Shown: piece after piece, positions 63,460-64,000 of the stretch | How positions within the stretch are numbered: the first letter of the stretch is position 1 | Layout of the letters: every line of letters starts with the position of its first letter | NCBI RefSeq assembly: GCF_000765215.1 | Contig: NZ_JPJE01000019.1 | Span: 61,840 to 125,839, forward strand | Direction: 5' to 3' | DNA length: 64,000 nucleotides | Source of the DNA: Eubacterium sp. ER2 | GTDB lineage: Bacteria > Bacillota > Clostridia > Lachnospirales > Lachnospiraceae | Notes under the pieces: generated by a model | Told to the model about the DNA's origin: nothing | The model's database searches: none | What the model saw: the letters and a program-made list of their open reading frames with translations, nothing else | Position numbers and translations under genes: made by a program

Positions 63460-64000
63460 TCAGCGCAGCGCCGCATACTGTTTCATGACAGCGGGAATGT
63501 CGATCCTCTGGGGACACCTCTTCGCGCAGGCACCGCACTGGAGACAGGCCATGGGGCCTTTGATCTGCGTCAGATGGAACAGCTTCCACGGCTCCCCGCC
63601 GACAGTGAGCTCATTGTAGCCCTGGATCAGAGCCGGGATATCCAGATCAGCCGGGCAGACGGGGCAGCAGTAGCGGCAGGAGGAGCAGGGGACGCCAAAG
63701 GAATCCCGGAAAGCATTTACCGCCCTGTCCAGCGCTGTGTGCTCCGCTGGGGAGAGAGTGTTGCCCTCCCGGAATACCTCTGCATTTGCGTGAACCTCCT
63801 GGGGAGAGGACATGCCGCTGAGAACGCACTGCACATTGTCCAGCCCCATCAGATAGCGGAAGGACCAGGAGGGAATTGACTGCTCCGGGGCGGCGGCCCG
63901 CAGGATGTCCTCCGCCTCCTGGCTTAAGTGTACAAGGCGGCCGCCCTTCAGGGGCTCCATGACCCAGACCGGAATGTTGTGTTCAGTCAGGATCTCGTAT
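63460..64000 (-). CDS. aldo/keto reductase with ferredoxin-like C-terminus (partial)
   Basis: The visible 180 residues are the C-terminal part of an aldo/keto reductase fused to a 2[4Fe-4S] domain: CSSCRYCCPVCP and CLQCGACAKRCP. The frame continues past 64000 (WVMEPLKGG is internal), so the 5' end lies outside. Such flavin-free reductases with clusters are common in anaerobes. Confidence 0.85.
   Translation of the reverse strand, partial: YEILTEHNIPVWVMEPLKGGRLVHLSQEAEDILRAAAPEQSIPSWSFRYLMGLDNVQCVLSGMSSPQEVHANAEVFREGNTLSPAEHTALDRAVNAFRDSFGVPCSSCRYCCPVCPADLDIPALIQGYNELTVGGEPWKLFHLTQIKGPMACLQCGACAKRCPQRIDIPAVMKQYAALR

Overview
The window is a chromosomal stretch of a low-to-mid GC, anaerobic, endospore-forming Firmicute, most likely a Lachnospiraceae-type clostridium. 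This is an inference from gene content: spoIIA and spoVA operons, a ylmC/ymxH-like gene, the dapL/dapF lysine branch, an FprA flavodiiron protein, a T-box in front of valS, and strong AGGAGG ribosome sites. No rRNA operon or CRISPR array was seen.

Layout. 1-9 kb: an HD hydrolase, a divergent carbamate kinase, a small XRE regulator with a membrane partner, a NatAB-type ABC exporter, ylmC, nrdR, a ThrE-type exporter, and truA-xth-isochorismatase. 9-16 kb: an SDR reductase, an MFS transporter divergent from an AraC regulator, a small alarmone hydrolase, bcp, and two XRE regulators that share GCAAC/GTTGC operators. 16-22 kb: small accessory genes, including a decayed Rpn-type nuclease, a frameshifted Crp/Fnr regulator, and a DUF1848 plus zinc-macrodomain pair. 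22-29 kb: T-box-valS, an LtaS-like sulfatase, folC and a TPR membrane protein. 30-35 kb: spoIIAA-spoIIAB-sigF followed by spoVAA-AB-AC-AD-AE. 35-39 kb: a MacB-like ABC system with an exported Ig-like protein between ATPase and permease. 39-53 kb: isochorismatase, cobA, relQ, yitT, then a complete pstSCAB-phoU-phoB-phoR cluster behind Pho-box-like repeats, then a 109-bp tandem repeat full of palindromes in front of fprA, a TM1266-like gene, dapF and dapL.

53.6-62.9 kb is a 9.3-kb integrated element. It is bounded by a 36-bp direct repeat that copies the 3' end of an intact tRNA-Pro(CGG) gene, and it has paired GGTAACAC arm-type sites just inside both ends. It encodes a tyrosine integrase, an iteron-like array, a P4/D5-type helicase and a CHC2 primase, but no conjugation or capsid genes, which fits a satellite or PICI-like element. 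Its cargo is a tightly coupled four-gene operon (XRE-TM regulator, glycine-rich membrane/coiled-coil protein, small coiled-coil protein, 454-aa protein) followed by a 370-aa protein with a HEPN-type RNxxxH motif. I recognise none of these as a named system. It is the best candidate here for an undescribed, possibly defensive, system.

The right edge holds tRNA-Pro, tRNA-Gln and the C-terminal part of a ferredoxin-like aldo/keto reductase cut by the window end. Functions rest on reading the translated sequence and recalled family motifs; no database search was run.
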